From assembly GCF_014207985.1 (NCBI RefSeq), contig NZ_JACHMI010000001.1, positions 7,423,001 through 7,487,000 on the forward strand: a stretch of DNA of 64,000 bases, in the 5' to 3' direction. Made by a program: the position numbers and the translations under genes. This document shows, piece after piece, positions 43,326 to 51,572 of this stretch (within the stretch, counting starts at the first letter, position 1; each line of letters opens with the position of its first letter). This DNA is from Nonomuraea rubra. Lineage in GTDB: Bacteria > Actinomycetota > Actinomycetes > Streptosporangiales > Streptosporangiaceae. The notes under the pieces were generated by a model that saw only the letters and a program-made list of their open reading frames with translations, had not been told where the DNA came from and made no database searches.

Positions 43326-44750
43326 TTGACCCCCCACAAGCGACAGCCGCACGAGGCCGGAGCGCCGGCCCTGACCGGCCGGAGGCGCCTCGGAGCGCTC
43401 ATGGCCGCGGGCGTGGTGGCCGTGTGCACGGCGGTGTTCGCGGCCGCGTGCGCGCCCGGCTCCTCCGCCCCTCCCCCGTCCTCCCCCCGGGCGAGCGCCA
43501 CGGCCGTCCGCACCGACGCCGCCGCGCTCGGGAACGTCACCCTGACCGTCTGGGACCAGGAGGTCCGCGGCGGCCAGGCGGCCCAGATGGAGAAGCTCAA
43601 CGCCGCCTTCCAGGCCAAGTACCCCAACATCAAGCTGAACCGGGTCTCCCGCTCGTTCGACGACCTGAACACCACGCTGCGCCTGGCGCTGAGCGGCAAC
43701 AAGCCGCCCGACGTGGTCGAGGCCAACAACGGCCGCTCCGCCATGGGCGCGTTCGTCAAGGCGGGCCAGCTCCGCCCGCTCGACGCCTACGCCGAGGCGT
43801 ACGGCTGGAAGGAGCGGTACCCGGAGTCGGTGCTGCGGTACTCGCGCTACAGCGCCGACGGCAAGCTCTTCGGCGAGGGCAACCTGTACGGCCTGCCGCA
43901 GGTCGGCGAGGTCGTCGGCCTCTTCTACAACGCCGCCAGGCTGAAGGCGCTCGGCCTGGAGCCGCCGGAGACGTGGGCCGAGTTCGAGGCGGCCCTGGAC
44001 AAGGCGAAGACGGCCGGCGAGGTGCCCCTGCAGTTCGGCAACCTCGACAAGTGGCCGGCCGTGCACGTGTTCGGCACCGTGCAGGGCCGCAGCGTGCCGC
44101 CCGACCAGATCGGCACGCTCGCCTTCGGCCGCAAGGGCGCCTCCTGGAACACGCCCGAGAACGTCAGGGCCGCCGAGCAGCTCGCGAGCTGGGTCGGCAA
44201 GGGGTACTTCGCCAAGGGCTTCAACGGGCAGGGCTACGACGCGGCGTGGCAGGCGTTCGGCAAGGGCCAGGGCGTCTTCCTGATCGCGGGCACCTGGCTG
44301 CTGGCCGACCTGCAGAAGGCGCTCGGCGCGGACCTCGGGTTCATGCTGCCGCCCGGCGCCACGGCCGGGGCCGCGCCGGTGGCGACCGGGGGGACGGGGC
44401 TGCCGTTCGCCATCACGGCCAAGAGCCCGCACCCGGACGCGGCGGCGGCGTACATCGACTTCATCACCGACGCCGAGGCGATGAAGGTGCTCACCGAGAC
44501 CGGCAACCTGCCGGTCGCCGACACCGCCGCCCAGACGGTGGCGGAGGGGCCGCAGAAGGACGTGTTCACCGCGTTCGGGACGGTGACCGGGAAGGACGGG
44601 CTGGTGCCGTACCTCGACTACGCCACCCCCACCTTCGCCGACACCCTCGGCGCGGCCCTTCAGGACCTGCTCGCCGGGAAGGCGGCGCCACGGGAGTTCC
44701 TCGCCACCCTGGAGAAGGACTACAAGACCTTCGCCGAGAGCAACGGCTGA
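43326..44750 (+). CDS. Sugar ABC transporter substrate-binding lipoprotein
   Basis: 474 aa with a TTG start, supported by AAGGAG at proper distance. The signal peptide ends with a lipobox, FAAAC (about residue 40), so the protein is anchored outside the membrane. The mature part is a family-1 solute-binding protein (LTVWDQEVRGGQAAQMEKLNAAF ... GNKPPDVVEANNG ... GTGLPFAITAKS). It hands an oligosaccharide to the two permeases encoded next. Confidence 0.92.
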   Translation: MTPHKRQPHEAGAPALTGRRRLGALMAAGVVAVCTAVFAAACAPGSSAPPPSSPRASATAVRTDAAALGNVTLTVWDQEVRGGQAAQMEKLNAAFQAKYPNIKLNRVSRSFDDLNTTLRLALSGNKPPDVVEANNGRSAMGAFVKAGQLRPLDAYAEAYGWKERYPESVLRYSRYSADGKLFGEGNLYGLPQVGEVVGLFYNAARLKALGLEPPETWAEFEAALDKAKTAGEVPLQFGNLDKWPAVHVFGTVQGRSVPPDQIGTLAFGRKGASWNTPENVRAAEQLASWVGKGYFAKGFNGQGYDAAWQAFGKGQGVFLIAGTWLLADLQKALGADLGFMLPPGATAGAAPVATGGTGLPFAITAKSPHPDAAAAYIDFITDAEAMKVLTETGNLPVADTAAQTVAEGPQKDVFTAFGTVTGKDGLVPYLDYATPTFADTLGAALQDLLAGKAAPREFLATLEKDYKTFAESNG

Positions 44751-44752
44751 GC

Positions 44753-45631
44753 ATGGCGGCACCCCCCGGCGAGCCCCGCCGCGTCGCCTACCTATACCTG
44801 CTGCCCGCCTTCGCCGTCTACGCGGTGTTCCTGCTGTACCCGATCGGCCGGGCCGTGCAGATCTCCCTGTACGACTGGGACGGCCTGTCGCTCGGCACCT
44901 GGGCCGGGCTGGACAACTACGTGGCCGTCGTCGCGGACGAGGGCCTGCGGGCGGCGTTCGCGCACGCCCTGGTCCTCATCGTCTTCTACGCCGCCGGGCC
45001 GCTGGTCATCGGGCTGGCGCTGGCCGCGATACTCAACCACGCCAAGGTGCGCGGGCTGGGCTTCTTCCGCACCGTCGTGTTCCTGCCGCAGGTGATCGCC
45101 ATGGTGGTGGTGGCGGTGGCGTGGCGGCGCGTGTACGCCCCCGACGGCTCGCTCAACTCGCTGCTCGGCGCGCTCGGGCTGGACTCGCTGACGCGCGGCT
45201 GGCTGGGCGACTACACGTTCGCGCTGCCCGCGGTGGGGGTGGTCGGCACGTGGTTCGAGACGGGGCTGGTGACGGTGCTGCTGCTGGCCGGGATGAGCCG
45301 CATCCCGGCGTCGCTGTACGAGGCGGCGCGGCTCGACGGGGCCGGGGCGGTACGGGAGTTCTTCGCGGTCACGCTGCCTTCGGTGCGCGCGGAGATCGCG
45401 GTGGCGCTGACGCTGACGGTGATCGCCGCGCTGCGCACGTTCGACCTGGTGTACGTCACCACGCGCGGCGGGCCGGGCGACTCCACCTCGGTGCCGTCGT
45501 ACGAGGTCTACCACCGGGCCTTCGGGCTGGGACAGGTCGGGTCGGCGGCGGCGATCGGGGTCACGCTCACCGTGGTGATCTTCGTGCTCTCGTTCGGGAT
45601 CAACCGCTTCGCCGACAGGAGGCTCACGTGA
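44753..45631 (+). CDS. Sugar ABC permease, MalF-like
   Basis: 292 aa with six membrane helices. The inner-membrane transport signature EAARLDGAGAVREFFAVTLPSV contacts the ATPase. It pairs with the second permease at 45728. It starts 2 bp after the lipoprotein gene. Its stop codon overlaps a GTG that opens a short ORF rather than the next permease directly. Confidence 0.94.
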   Translation: MAAPPGEPRRVAYLYLLPAFAVYAVFLLYPIGRAVQISLYDWDGLSLGTWAGLDNYVAVVADEGLRAAFAHALVLIVFYAAGPLVIGLALAAILNHAKVRGLGFFRTVVFLPQVIAMVVVAVAWRRVYAPDGSLNSLLGALGLDSLTRGWLGDYTFALPAVGVVGTWFETGLVTVLLLAGMSRIPASLYEAARLDGAGAVREFFAVTLPSVRAEIAVALTLTVIAALRTFDLVYVTTRGGPGDSTSVPSYEVYHRAFGLGQVGSAAAIGVTLTVVIFVLSFGINRFADRRLT

Positions 45632-45696
45632 ACCCGCGCCGCACACCCGGGAGCGCTACGAACCCGCGCCGCCGCACGTCCGGGAGGGCCGCGTGA
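45628..45696 (+). CDS. 22-codon mini-ORF coupled to the permease genes
   Basis: GTG at 45628 overlaps the first permease's stop (GTGA) and the frame ends at TGA 45694-45696. It is made of two copies of a ~33-bp repeat coding NPRRTPGSAT and NPRRRTSGRAA. It probably has no function as a peptide, but it passes ribosomes on to the next GTGA junction. Confidence 0.4.
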   Translation: MNPRRTPGSATNPRRRTSGRAA

Positions 45697-45727
45697 ACCC
45701 GCTACGTCGCACGTCGGGCAGGGCCGC
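45628..45727 (+). repeat. Three degenerate ~33-bp tandem repeats between the permeases
   Basis: Units 45628-45659, 45660-45692 and 45693-45727 share GAACCCGC, then CGCAC and a G-rich end. The first and third begin with GTGAAC. They appear to be duplications of the original GTGA junction between the two permease genes. Confidence 0.85.
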
Positions 45728-45731
45728 GTGA
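45693..45731 (+). CDS. 12-codon mini-ORF coupled to the second permease
   Basis: GTG at 45693 overlaps the previous mini-ORF stop and its own TGA (45729-45731) overlaps the GTG of the second permease. It codes VNPLRRTSGRAA, a third copy of the same repeat. Confidence 0.4.
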   Translation: MNPLRRTSGRAA

Positions 45732-46528
45732 TCTCGCGTGGGGAGCGGGTGGCCAACTACGTCATCCTGTCGGTGTTCGCCGCCTTCGCCCTCTACCCGA
45801 TCGTGGTGATCCTGGCGGCCGCGCTCGGCCCGGCCGACAGCAGCGGCACCGCCGGCCTGGCGAACTTCGCCGCCGCCTGGGAGATCGGCCGGTTCGGCTC
45901 CTACCTGCGCACCAGCCTGGCCGTGTCGGTGTTCGTCGTGGTCGTCAGCGTGGTGCTGTCCATCATGAGCGGGTACGCGTTCGGCACGATGCGCTTCCGA
46001 GGCCGGTCCGTGCTGTTCTACCTGTTCATGCTCGGGATCATGATGCCGAGCGAGGCCGTGGCGGTCCCGCTCTACTTCGACCTGCGTTCGCTCGGGCTGA
46101 TCGACACGTTCTGGTCCATCTCGCTGCCGCAGGTGGCGCTGTCGGTGGCGTTCGGCACGTTCTGGATGCGGGCGTACTTCCTGGCCTCGAACCGGGCGAT
46201 CGTCGAGGCGGCCCGCCTCGACGGCGCGTCGAGCTGGCGCATCCTGTGGCAGGTGCTGCTGCCGGCGGCGCGGCCCGCGGTGGTCACGCTGACCGTGCTC
46301 GTGTTCATGTGGACGTGGAACGAGTTCCTCATCCCGCTGATCATGGTGACCAGCGAGTCGTTGCGTACGGCGCCGCTGGGGCTGGCCTTCTTCCAGGGGC
46401 AGTACACCTCCGGGTTCACCCTGCTGGCGGCCGGTTCCGTCATCGTGGCCACGCCTGTCGTGATCTTCTACCTGTTCCTCCAGCGCCATTTCGTCCGCGG
46501 GCTCCTCCAGGGGGCGGTCCGCGAGTAA
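45728..46528 (+). CDS. Sugar ABC permease, MalG-like
   Basis: 266 aa with six membrane helices and the EAARLDGASSWRILWQVLLPAARP ATPase-contact motif; it ends with the usual LQRHFVRGLLQGAVRE. With the upstream permease it forms the channel. No ATP-binding gene is in the operon, so it likely uses a shared MsiK-type ATPase coded elsewhere. The GTG start overlaps the stop of the preceding 12-codon ORF. Confidence 0.94.
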   Translation: MISRGERVANYVILSVFAAFALYPIVVILAAALGPADSSGTAGLANFAAAWEIGRFGSYLRTSLAVSVFVVVVSVVLSIMSGYAFGTMRFRGRSVLFYLFMLGIMMPSEAVAVPLYFDLRSLGLIDTFWSISLPQVALSVAFGTFWMRAYFLASNRAIVEAARLDGASSWRILWQVLLPAARPAVVTLTVLVFMWTWNEFLIPLIMVTSESLRTAPLGLAFFQGQYTSGFTLLAAGSVIVATPVVIFYLFLQRHFVRGLLQGAVRE

Positions 46529-46542
46529 CCCGGGAGGTTCCG

Positions 46543-49446
46543 ATGCACGTCAGCACTCCCACCGGGCCCGCACCCGGCACCCGCGCCCGGCGCGCCGCGG
46601 CGGCACTGGCAGTGGCGGCGGCGCTCACGCTCGTGCCCGCCGTTCCGGCCGCCGCCACAGCCGCCGCCACGGGGGCCGCCACGGGGGCCGCCACGGGGGC
46701 CGCCACGGGGGCCGCGCCGCCCGTGGACCTCGACGCGCTGTTCATCGGCGCTCACCCCGACGACGAGGCGTTCACCCTGTCCACGCTCGGCCAGTGGAAC
46801 GAGGACCACGACGTGCGCACCGGCGTCGTCACCGTCACCAGGGGCGAGGGCGGCGGGAACGCCGTCGGGCCCGAGGAGGGCCCGGCGCTCGGGCTGCTGC
46901 GCGAGGCCGAGGAGCGGACGGCGGTGGGGAAGGCGGGCGTGCGCGAGGTGTTCAACCTCGACGACGTCGACTTCTACTACACCGTCAGCGCCCCGCTGAC
47001 CGACCAGGTGTGGGGCGGCGACACCCTGGAGAAGGTCGTGCGGCTCGTCCGCCTGACCCGTCCCGAGATCCTGCTCACCATGGACCCGGCCCCCACCCCG
47101 GGCAACCACGGCAACCACCAGGAGGCCGCCCGGCTGGCCGTCGAGGCGTTCCGCGCGGCGGCCGACCCCGAGGCGTTCCCCGAGCAGCTCCGCGAGGAGG
47201 GCCTGCGTCCCTTCGCGCCGGCGCGCCTGCTCACCGGCGGCGCGCGCGGCACCTCGCGAACCGGGCCCGACTGCGCCTCGACGTTCCGTCCCGCGAACGC
47301 GGCGCAGAACGTGTTCGGCGTGTGGAGCGGGCGCACCTCGCCGAGCCGGGGCCGGACGTGGGCGGCCGTGGAGCGGGAGGCGCAGCGCGTGTACGCCTCC
47401 CAGGGCTGGGCCGGCTTCCCCGACGTGCCGTCCGATCCCGCCCAGCTCGGCTGCGACTTCTTCACGCAGGTGGACGCGCGGGTGCCGTTCCCCGCTCCGG
47501 GCAGCGCGGCCGCCGCGGCCCCGACGGCCGTCCTCGACGGGGCGCTGACCAGGGCGAGCGGCACGGCGCCGCTCGGGACCCTGTTCGGGCTGCGTACCAG
47601 CGTGTTCGACGTGCGGCCCGGGACGCCGTTCACCGTCGAGGTCTCGGTGAAGGCGCCGCCCCGTGAGCCGCTCGGCCGGTCCTCGGTCGCGTTGCGGGTG
47701 CCGGAGGGCTGGCAGGTCAGCACCTCTCCGAGCACCGGCACCACCCCGAAGACCGCCACCTCCCCCGGACCGGACGCCACCTCGCCCGGACCGGACGCCG
47801 TCCCCCCTGGACCGAGCACCACCTCCCCTGTACCAGGTGCCGTCTCCCCCGGGCCAGGCAGTGCCGGCCTCGGCCGGCTGGCCGCGGGGCGGAGCGGATC
47901 GGCGACGTTCAAGGTCACACCGCCGTCCGGGGCCGCCCTCGGCCGGGCGCGCATCGCGGCGACCCTCACCACCGAACACGGCGGCGGCTACACCGACCGG
48001 CAGGTCGAGGTGGTCCGCTCCGTACGGGGCGCGCAGCAGCCGCTCCCCCAGGTGGCCCAGTACGAGCAGTGGATCGCCGAAACGGGCGTGCCGCAGCTGC
48101 GCGGCCTGGTCACCCCGGTCCTCACCCTCCCGTCGGGCGGCACCAGGCAGGTCGGCGTCCAGGTCACGAACGTCAGCGACGCGCCCGCCTCCGGCACCGT
48201 ACGCGTGGACCTGCCGCCGGGCTTCACCGCCGACCGCACGCAGGCGCCGTACACCGGCCTGGCGGCGGGATCGACGACCACGCTGCCGTTCACCGTCACC
48301 AACTCCGACCCCACCCTGGAGACCTCCAACGAGGGCGGCGACTACACCTACACCCTCACCGCCACCGGCCCGGACGGCACCACCACCAGCCGCCCCGCCC
48401 TGGAACTGGTCCCCGCCACCACCGTGCCGCAGGCGCCCGCCGCTCCCGCCGTGGACGGCACCGAGTCCGGCGGCGAGTACGGCGGCCCCGCGCTGGACAT
48501 CTCCCGCCTCTGGGAGGGCACCGCGTGCTCCTCCGCGGCCGACTGCTCCGGCACGGCCAAGCTGACCTGGCACGACGACACGCTGTACGTGCTGGTGCAC
48601 GTACGGGACGACGTGCCCGGCACGCGCCTGGCCGCCTCCGACTGCAAGCGGCACTGGCGTACCGACTCGGTGGAGATCACCCTCGACCCGCGCGGCACCT
48701 CCGAGAACACCTCCACCACCTTCAAGACCGCGGTACTGCCGGCGACCGCCGAAGGCCCGCCCTGCCACCTCCGCGACGCCGACAACCGCCAGGGCCCCGG
48801 CGAGGAGACGGCCCCGGGCATGCGGGTGGCCTCGAACGTCTCCGCCGGCGCGTACACGGTGGAGCTGTCCATCCCCCTCGCGGTCCTCCCCGGCGCCGTC
48901 GACCCGGCTCACCTGGGCCTGAACATCCTCGTCTACGACTCCGACACCCAGGACAGAACCGGCCAGACCCGCATCGGCTGGTCGACATGGGGCGGCGTCC
49001 AGGGCGACCCGTACCGATGGGGCCTCGCCACCCTCCCCGCCTACCAGCCCCCACCCGACCGCCCCACCACCCCGCCGGACCCGATCATCCCGGACACCGC
49101 CCTGTCGAGCCTCGACTCGCCGCAGTCGCTGGAGCAGTCCGTACGCGTACACGTCCCGCCGTCGGGCCCCGCGTCCCCGCCCTCCCAGACGGCCCGCGCC
49201 GTCTCCGCCACCGCCGGGCACGAGGCGGTCCGGGTAACCTTCCGAGCCGCCTCACGCGGCCAGGCCCACCTGTTCGTCCGGGACGATGGTGGCACGGCGG
49301 GCAGCCGCGTCGTCCCGATCCCCACCAAGGGCACCACGACCGTCACCGTCCCACTGACCCGCCCCCTGGGCGCCCGGCCGACGGTGGTGGCCGGCTGGCA
49401 GTCCCCCGACGGCGGAACCGCGGCTTCCCAGGTGCCCGTACGGTGA
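46543..49446 (+). CDS. Secreted PIG-L N-acetylglucosamine-type deacetylase with C-terminal binding domains
   Basis: 967 aa, start with GGAGG 5 nt upstream. A signal peptide (residues ~15-38) is followed by four TGAA repeats. The PIG-L/MshB-type deacetylase has the zinc motif HPDDE (residues 71-75) and a second His pair in GNHGNHQEA. Ig-like/NEW3-like segments follow, split by a Pro/Gly-rich linker (SPGPDAT-type repeats, ~residues 405-450). A CBM9-like beta-sandwich spans about 640-830 (WHDDTLYVLVHVRDD), with a final beta domain. It probably removes acetyl groups from an extracellular glycan before import. It is 14 bp behind the permease. Its size and multi-domain form are unusual for this superfamily. 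Confidence 0.88.
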   Translation: MHVSTPTGPAPGTRARRAAAALAVAAALTLVPAVPAAATAAATGAATGAATGAATGAAPPVDLDALFIGAHPDDEAFTLSTLGQWNEDHDVRTGVVTVTRGEGGGNAVGPEEGPALGLLREAEERTAVGKAGVREVFNLDDVDFYYTVSAPLTDQVWGGDTLEKVVRLVRLTRPEILLTMDPAPTPGNHGNHQEAARLAVEAFRAAADPEAFPEQLREEGLRPFAPARLLTGGARGTSRTGPDCASTFRPANAAQNVFGVWSGRTSPSRGRTWAAVEREAQRVYASQGWAGFPDVPSDPAQLGCDFFTQVDARVPFPAPGSAAAAAPTAVLDGALTRASGTAPLGTLFGLRTSVFDVRPGTPFTVEVSVKAPPREPLGRSSVALRVPEGWQVSTSPSTGTTPKTATSPGPDATSPGPDAVPPGPSTTSPVPGAVSPGPGSAGLGRLAAGRSGSATFKVTPPSGAALGRARIAATLTTEHGGGYTDRQVEVVRSVRGAQQPLPQVAQYEQWIAETGVPQLRGLVTPVLTLPSGGTRQVGVQVTNVSDAPASGTVRVDLPPGFTADRTQAPYTGLAAGSTTTLPFTVTNSDPTLETSNEGGDYTYTLTATGPDGTTTSRPALELVPATTVPQAPAAPAVDGTESGGEYGGPALDISRLWEGTACSSAADCSGTAKLTWHDDTLYVLVHVRDDVPGTRLAASDCKRHWRTDSVEITLDPRGTSENTSTTFKTAVLPATAEGPPCHLRDADNRQGPGEETAPGMRVASNVSAGAYTVELSIPLAVLPGAVDPAHLGLNILVYDSDTQDRTGQTRIGWSTWGGVQGDPYRWGLATLPAYQPPPDRPTTPPDPIIPDTALSSLDSPQSLEQSVRVHVPPSGPASPPSQTARAVSATAGHEAVRVTFRAASRGQAHLFVRDDGGTAGSRVVPIPTKGTTTVTVPLTRPLGARPTVVAGWQSPDGGTAASQVPVR
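46662..46715 (+). repeat. 12-bp tandem repeat after the PIG-L signal peptide
   Basis: GCCGCCACGGGG is repeated about four times, coding AATG/TGAA units between the signal peptide and the catalytic domain. Confidence 0.9.
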
Positions 49447-49966
49447 CCTAGCGGCAGACCCACCCCCACCCGGCGAACGTCGACCGGGTGGGGTGCCCCG
49501 CTGGTGGTTCGCGAAGCGAGCACCTGCCACGCCACCCGGCTGGGACGGCTGGTCGGAGTGGCGCGGCCGGTCGTGGCGCCTGTGTTGGCAGCGCACGCGC
49601 CCTCAGCGCACGCGACCGCATCGCACGCGCCCTCAGCGCGCGTGGCCGGAGGGCACGCGGTGGCAGGTGACGCGGCAACGGCACGCGTCGTGGCAGCACG
49701 CGCGGCGCTGGCACCCGCAGCGGCGGCACACGTGGCAGCAGCGCGTCGGCGCGGCAGGACACATGGCGGCGGCACGTGCAGTGCTGGCACGCACAGCGGC
49801 GACAAGCGCGGCGACGGCGCGTGGCCACAGGCACGCCGGTGCAGGGCACCCGGGCGCGGGGCGCGCGGGGGCGGGGCGCGCGGGGGCGGGGCGCGCGGGT
49901 GGTGGCAGCACGCGCCCCGGTGGCACGGACGACAGCCGCATGGACAGTGGCGGCGGAAGGGCGGCG
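49447..49966. repeat. 520-bp GC-rich repeat region between convergent genes
   Basis: No convincing gene lies here. It holds a 30-bp-spaced direct repeat (CGCACGCGCCCTCAGCGC at 49592 and 49622), many GCACG/GTGGCAGC-type short repeats, and a 15-bp unit (GGGGCGCGCGGGGGC) about three times at 49858-49899. Reading frames across it give only Arg/Ala/His-rich low-complexity products without ribosome sites. The G-runs could form strong structure and end transcription from both sides. Confidence 0.7.
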
Positions 49967-50707
49967 CTACCGCTGGCAGCGGCCGTAGTCCACCACGAAT
50001 GTGCCCCCGCCGCTCGCCCCGGCACCGGCCGGGTCCGCCGCCCCTGCCGCGGCGCCGACGCCGGCGTCCACCAGGGTCGGGCTCAGGACGATCTGGCGGT
50101 GCCCGTACGTGCTGACGTGCACCCACCAGTGCACGGCGGCCCGTGGCGTGCCGGAGCCGCCCCACCCGGTGTACGTGGTCTCCGCGTACGCCCACGACAG
50201 CGGGTTCGGGCAGTAGCCGGCGGCCGTGATGCGGCTGCCCGGGGTGGAGCCGGTCTGCGGATTGGTGTGCGAGTTCGCGCCGGGCCGCCACCATTTCAGC
50301 CGGGCGGCGGCGTCGGCGTGCGAGGCCGCCGCGGCGTCCAGCGCGCTGTTGCGGGTGTACGGACGGAGGCCGGCCCGGGCGCGCTCGGCATTGATGAGGC
50401 AGAGCACCGCCTGGCGCACCATGGCGAGGTTGCCGCTCTGCGGAGCCGTGTCGTAGTACGCCGCCGCGACGTCACACCCGATCCCCGCCCCGGCCGAACC
50501 CCGCACCGCACCACCGACCGCCGTACCACCCGACGCGACGCCACTCCCAGCGGCCGAAGCCTGTGCCGTACCGCTGCTGAGCGCCGCGAGGCCGATCGCG
50601 ACGCTGCCCGCCGTAGCCGCGGCTCCGAGTAGCCGCAGGGTGCGCCGTGCCCGGGTCTTGACGGGGACGGGGGCGGGGGCGGGGGCGAAGGGCGAAAGGT
50701 CACTCAT
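49967..50707 (-). CDS. Secreted CAP-domain (SCP/PR1) protein
   Basis: 246 aa from the ATG at 50707 with AAGGGG upstream. A signal peptide (LRLLGAAATAGSVAIGLAALSSGTAQA) is followed by a Gly/Ser/Ala linker. The CAP domain has LINAERARAGLRPY, the ASHADAAARL helix, WAYAETTYTG and HWWVHVSTYGHRQIVLSPTLVDAGVG. The CAP1 region keeps a His but the CAP2 GENI motif is changed to YAET. CAP proteins are secreted; bacterial roles are poorly known. The ~28 residues of Gly/Ala/Ser near the end are another low-complexity insertion. Confidence 0.88.
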   Translation of the reverse strand: MSDLSPFAPAPAPVPVKTRARRTLRLLGAAATAGSVAIGLAALSSGTAQASAAGSGVASGGTAVGGAVRGSAGAGIGCDVAAAYYDTAPQSGNLAMVRQAVLCLINAERARAGLRPYTRNSALDAAAASHADAAARLKWWRPGANSHTNPQTGSTPGSRITAAGYCPNPLSWAYAETTYTGWGGSGTPRAAVHWWVHVSTYGHRQIVLSPTLVDAGVGAAAGAADPAGAGASGGGTFVVDYGRCQR

Positions 50708-50828
50708 GAGGACCCCTTCCGATTGGGTCCTCCAGTGATAAGGCCGGCCCTGGGCCGCGGGCATGAGTAGCCCTTACTCAGGCAGCGGTGCCGGTGGAAG
50801 GTGAACGGCCGCCGTCAGGCGCCCGCCA

Positions 50829-51110
50829 TCAGGAAATCCGGCACCTGTTCCCCGACAGGGTGCCGTTCCAGGGAAAGACGTAACCGCACACGTAGGTGCC
50901 CGCCGCGGCGCCGAACCGCAGGATGACGGTCACGTCCGCGTACCCGGCCCCGCTGCACCCCCAGCCGCTCAGCGTGTACATGTCCCCGGCCGGGCTGCGT
51001 TCGCCGGAGAAACATTCGTGGGAGCCGTCCGCCCGGGCGGGGGCGGCGAGCATGGACAGGGCGAGCACGGCGATCCCCGCCGCGCCGGTGGCACGTCGTT
51101 GGAAGGTCAT
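50829..51110 (-). CDS. Small secreted protein, four cysteines
   Basis: 93 aa. A signal peptide (TGAAGIAVLALSMLAAPARA) is followed by ~67 residues with four Cys (HECFSGE, WGCSGAG, YVCGYVF, NRCRIS) that likely form two disulfides. No family is recognised. The start at 51110 gives a normal export signal. It is separated from the CAP gene by 121 bp. Confidence 0.7.
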   Translation of the reverse strand: MTFQRRATGAAGIAVLALSMLAAPARADGSHECFSGERSPAGDMYTLSGWGCSGAGYADVTVILRFGAAAGTYVCGYVFPWNGTLSGNRCRIS

Positions 51111-51191
51111 GCACCGACCGTAGGAGCCGCCCGCCGGAGGCACCTAGATGCGATTCGTCATCTCCGGGTGTGCGTTCCTCATCTCCGCGGC

Positions 51192-51476
51192 TCACTCCCG
51201 GTTGTTGAGCCGGTACGAGCAGATCAGGGCGACCAGGATGACGGCGCACATCGCGATGCTGAGCGCTTTCGTCGAGATCGCCGCCGCGGCCAGGCACACC
51301 GCCCCCGCGGCGATGGACAGGACGACCACCAGGGTGCTCCTGCTGATGCGGGGTCTGTCCGGCGCGGGTGGCGGGTGTACCGCCGCCATGGGGAGCGGCT
51401 CCCATAAGGTGCCGCATTCCGGGCACTGCCACCGGGTGTGGCCGGTGGAGCCAGGGCGCGTGCACTGGTGGTTCAC
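51192..51476 (-). CDS. Small membrane protein with N-terminal zinc ribbon
   Basis: 94 aa. The start MNHQC and the CPECG motif (QCPECGTLWE) suggest one zinc knuckle; a Pro-rich linker is followed by two hydrophobic helices (residues ~48-64 and 70-88). Function unknown; similar small zinc-ribbon membrane proteins are common in actinomycetes. It lies between the small secreted protein and the oligopeptidase gene, on the same strand. Confidence 0.6.
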   Translation of the reverse strand: MNHQCTRPGSTGHTRWQCPECGTLWEPLPMAAVHPPPAPDRPRISRSTLVVVLSIAAGAVCLAAAAISTKALSIAMCAVILVALICSYRLNNRE

Positions 51477-51572
51477 TCGGTGCCTCCTGCGCGGTCTCGT
51501 CGGTGACGGGGCCGTGCCGCGGGTTCGCGGCGGCCCACGGCCGTACGTTAGAGCATCGGAGTGACATGACGA

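Noticed and set aside
46468..49221. Long minus-strand frame opposite the PIG-L gene
   Set aside because: Gly/Arg/Val-rich shadow product with no motif; the plus-strand frame has a signal peptide and an HPDDE zinc motif.
49592..49899. Repeats considered as a CRISPR array
   Set aside because: Units are short, degenerate, GC-only and adjacent without unique spacers; no cas gene is in the window.
49493..50632. Plus-strand open frame of 379 codons across the repeat region and CAP gene
   Set aside because: No ribosome site, product is low-complexity Arg/Ala/Trp-rich, and it runs antisense to the motif-supported CAP-domain gene.
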